DNA of 8,935 bases. Source: Acidimicrobiales bacterium (lineage in GTDB: Bacteria > Actinomycetota > Acidimicrobiia > Acidimicrobiales > RAAP-2). A program made the position numbers and the translations under genes. Every line of letters begins with the position of its first letter. Within the stretch, counting starts at the first letter, position 1. The notes below the pieces were generated by a model, which worked only from the letters and a program-made list of their open reading frames with translations, ran no database searches and was not told where the DNA came from. The DNA lies in contig JADGOK010000014.1 of assembly GCA_017882985.1 (NCBI GenBank), positions 1 through 8,935 of the forward strand. Reading direction: 5' to 3'. Shown here in pieces: positions 6,871 to 8,935 of the stretch.

Positions 6871-8168
6871 TAGTACCCCTGGCGACTATCGCGGGACTGT
6901 CGGCTCGAACTGCGCGGGGACCTCGGTGGCAATCGTCGACTGACCGGCGCGCGTGACCCGCGCGCAGCGTGGGCGCGAATCGTGACGTCGCCCGACCGCG
7001 ACGTGTCGTGAGCGATGTTGTACAGCAATCCCACGGCGGCGAGTTCGGTGATGAGCGCGGTGCCACCGTAGGAGAAGAACGGCAGTGGGATTCCCGTCAC
7101 CGCCCAACCCCCCACGACCGACGCGATGTTGATCGCCGCTTCGAGCACGATCCATGTCGTGATACCGACCGCAATGAGGCGGTAGACCTCATTGGTGCAC
7201 TGCTGGGCCACGCGCGTGGCGGCGAAGAGGAACCAGACGAAGAGACCCAGAACGGTGAGAGTCCCGATGAGGCCCATCTCCTCGCCGATGATGGTGAAAA
7301 TGAAGTCGGTATGGGGATTGGGCAGAAACCCCCACTTCTCGCGACTGTGACCGAGGCCCAGGCCCGTCAGCCCGCCCGCGCCGAGGCCGATCTTCGATTG
7401 CCACAGCTGGTAGCCGCTGGCGAGCAGGTTCTGGTTGGGATGGAGGAACGAAAAGAATCGCCGCGCCGAGTAGGGCTTGTAGAACATGTAGGCCCCAAAG
7501 GCCGCCAGACCCAAGAGCATCGAGCGGTTGAGGAGTCGTCGCGAAAGGCCCGCAACGGCCAGCATCACGAAGGCCACCGCGAAGACGACCGAGGAAGTGC
7601 CGATGTCGGGCTCGATCACGATCAAGAGTCCGCCCACGGTTATCGGCAGGGTCCACAACGCCAATTGCTTCCAATTGTCGAGTTTGTCGTGGTGATGCAG
7701 TACGAGCCACGCGATGAAGACCACGGTGGCGAGTTTGAACAGTTCCGAGGGCTGGAGGAAGATCGCGTGCAAGTTGAGCCAGCGCTTGCCGCCGTTGGCG
7801 GAGACGCCGACGGCCTTCACGCAGAGCAAGAGGGCGAGACCGACGCCGATCAGCAGGGGCGCCTTGCGCACCAGTTGGTCGAGGCGAATTCGCGCGACCA
7901 CGTACAGCGCGAAGAGGCCAAAACCGAGGTACACCACATCGTGGACCACGATGCTCCACGTCGAGCCACCGTTCGCCGCCGCCTGGCCCTCACTGGCGCT
8001 GGCGACCGCCACCGTACCGAACGCCACCAACAGGGTGGTCACGAGCAGCACCATACGTCCGGCGAAGTTCCCGCGCGGCAGAGGCTGGAGGAGTCCTCGC
8101 AGTCGTGAGGAGTTCTCCGGCGCCGGGCGACTTTCGCGACTCTTGGGTAGGCGTGTGGCGTTCGCCAT
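6870..8168 (-). CDS. ftsW: Septal peptidoglycan polymerase FtsW (SEDS family)
   Basis: FtsW is the SEDS-family glycosyltransferase that polymerises lipid II at the division site with a class B penicillin-binding protein. The 432-residue protein has about ten hydrophobic segments starting near residue 38 and the family motifs NGGKRWL (126-132), QPSELFKLA (139-147), EPDIGTS with the essential Asp at 188, GYQLWQSKIGLGAGGLTG (252-269), GLGHSREKWGFLPNPHTDFI (271-290), IIGEEMGLIG, and GIPLPFFSYGGTAL (359-372). Residues about 389-432 form a basic, Ser/Arg-rich tail predicted to be cytoplasmic and disordered. The placement beside murG favours FtsW over RodA. The ATG at 8168 lies 2 bp after the mraY stop and has AAGGTGG (8176-8182) 7 nt upstream, inside the mraY 3' end. 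The frame stays open further upstream within mraY, but that part reads as low-quality sequence with no membrane segments. Confidence 0.96.
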   Translation of the reverse strand: MANATRLPKSRESRPAPENSSRLRGLLQPLPRGNFAGRMVLLVTTLLVAFGTVAVASASEGQAAANGGSTWSIVVHDVVYLGFGLFALYVVARIRLDQLVRKAPLLIGVGLALLLCVKAVGVSANGGKRWLNLHAIFLQPSELFKLATVVFIAWLVLHHHDKLDNWKQLALWTLPITVGGLLIVIEPDIGTSSVVFAVAFVMLAVAGLSRRLLNRSMLLGLAAFGAYMFYKPYSARRFFSFLHPNQNLLASGYQLWQSKIGLGAGGLTGLGLGHSREKWGFLPNPHTDFIFTIIGEEMGLIGTLTVLGLFVWFLFAATRVAQQCTNEVYRLIAVGITTWIVLEAAINIASVVGGWAVTGIPLPFFSYGGTALITELAAVGLLYNIAHDTSRSGDVTIRAHAARGSRAPVSRRLPPRSPRSSSRQSRDSRQGY

Positions 8169-8170
8169 CG

Positions 8171-8935
8171 CTAGACCACCTTGGCGATCTTCAAGAAGTC
8201 GCCGTAGAAAATCCCCAGGCCGAGCGCCGCGAGCAGGCCCGCCAGGATCCAGAATCGAATGATCACGGTCGTCTCGGGCCAACCGCGCAGTTCGAAGTGG
8301 TGGTGAAACGGCGCCATACGAAAGATTCGTCGACCGAAGAGCCGAAAACTCACTACTTGCAGGATGACCGACGCCGTCTCGGCGACGAAGAGGCCGCCGA
8401 GTACGGGTAGCAAGAGGTCGAGGTTCATCAACAGGCACAGCGCGCCGAGTCCCGTACCGACCGCCAGCGAACCGGTGTCGCCCATGATGATCTTCGCCGG
8501 CGCCGCGTTCCACCAGAGGAAACCGAGACATCCACCCACGAGCGCCACGGCGACGAGCCCCAGGTCCAGTGATGCTTGGAGGTGGTAGATCGCAAAATGG
8601 CGGAACTGCCAGTAGCCGATGATCGACAACACGCCGAAACAGAACGTGGAGGAGCCCGCGGCGAGACCGTCAAGGCCGTCGGTCAGGTTCACGGCGTTGG
8701 ACGTGGCGATGATGACCACGATCGCGAGCAGCATCCACCCCGCAACCGTGAGGTTCCAACCCGGCAGGGACGATCGCGTGAACGACAGATTGGTTGACGT
8801 GTGCACCCAGTAGATCGAGAGCGTCGCGAAGACGGCGGCGATAAGGAGTTGCCCGGCGAGCTTTCCTCGCTTGTTGAGACCGAGGTTACGGGCGTTGCGA
8901 ATGGCGAGGTAGTCGTCGAGCAGCCCCAGGAGTCC
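8171..8935 (-). CDS. mraY: Phospho-MurNAc-pentapeptide translocase MraY (5' end outside window)
   Basis: MraY is the integral membrane enzyme that transfers phospho-MurNAc-pentapeptide from UDP to undecaprenyl phosphate, making lipid I. The 254 visible C-terminal residues form an open frame reaching the window edge; about 100 N-terminal residues are missing compared with the usual length of about 350. The first residues read GLLGLLDDYLAIRN, the conserved Asp-Asp catalytic motif, followed by NLGLNKRGKL. Further motifs are NAVNLTDGLDGLAAG (80-94), AKIIMGDTGSLAVG (147-160), and MAPFHHHFELRGWPE (207-221) with the HHH signature, then IIRFWI. Alternating hydrophobic segments fit the ten-helix topology. 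An internal GTG at 8806 is not the start, since conserved MraY sequence continues upstream of it. The next gene is ftsW after only 2 bp; murD, the usual neighbour here, is absent. Confidence 0.97.
   Translation of the reverse strand, partial: GLLGLLDDYLAIRNARNLGLNKRGKLAGQLLIAAVFATLSIYWVHTSTNLSFTRSSLPGWNLTVAGWMLLAIVVIIATSNAVNLTDGLDGLAAGSSTFCFGVLSIIGYWQFRHFAIYHLQASLDLGLVAVALVGGCLGFLWWNAAPAKIIMGDTGSLAVGTGLGALCLLMNLDLLLPVLGGLFVAETASVILQVVSFRLFGRRIFRMAPFHHHFELRGWPETTVIIRFWILAGLLAALGLGIFYGDFLKIAKVV

Noticed and set aside
6969..8108. A 379-codon open frame on the plus strand antisense to ftsW
   Set aside because: It is fully antisense to a clear FtsW gene. Its product is highly charged with no recognisable domain, as expected from reading the complement of high-GC membrane-protein codons.
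8169..8531. Upstream extension of the ftsW frame into mraY (about 120 more codons)
   Set aside because: The added residues are Arg/Pro-rich and unlike FtsW, while the same DNA encodes conserved MraY motifs. The ATG at 8168 has a good Shine-Dalgarno.

Overview
This window is part of a division and cell wall (dcw) cluster from a high-GC, Gram-positive-type bacterium. All ten genes lie on the minus strand, so transcription runs from high to low coordinates: mraY (5' end cut off by the window edge), ftsW, murG, murC, murB, ftsQ, then a 118-bp gap, ftsZ, yggS-type PLP protein, sepF, and yggT (cut off at base 1). An actinobacterial origin is suggested by sepF and yggT downstream of ftsZ, the absence of ftsA between ftsQ and ftsZ, the [11 protein letters not shown] form of the FtsZ signature motif, the FtsZ C-terminal PSFLR, and high GC with many GTG starts. 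A deep lineage such as Acidimicrobiia is a reasonable guess from gene order and divergence, but it is inference only.

Region 1 (about 8935-3480) is a tightly packed block for lipid II synthesis and its use. MraY makes lipid I, MurG converts it to lipid II, FtsW polymerises lipid II at the septum, and MurB and MurC make and extend UDP-MurNAc in the cytoplasm. FtsQ is the bitopic divisome scaffold. Neighbouring genes are 2 bp apart or overlap by 1 or 4 bp (TAGTG, GTGA, ATGA), so they are probably one operon with translational coupling. murD, usually between mraY and ftsW, is not there; murB sits between murC and ftsQ.

Region 2 (2511-2628) is the only sizeable non-coding gap. It holds a plausible promoter for ftsZ, a possible imperfect hairpin in the leader, and a strong Shine-Dalgarno sequence. 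No stretch above 300 bp lacks a gene.

Region 3 (2510-1) holds the Z-ring genes. FtsZ is the cytoskeletal GTPase, and SepF is its probable membrane tether in the absence of FtsA. A YggS/PLPBP pyridoxal-phosphate protein overlaps the ftsZ 3' end, and YggT is a small membrane protein. The laccase-domain gene pgeF/ylmD often found between ftsZ and yggS is missing.

I do not see a novel system, mobile element, CRISPR array or RNA gene. The points worth a second look are the gene-order changes (no murD, no pgeF, inserted murB), non-consensus residues in MurC and MurG active-site motifs, and the ftsZ leader. The many long open frames on the plus strand look like high-GC shadows of the real genes.
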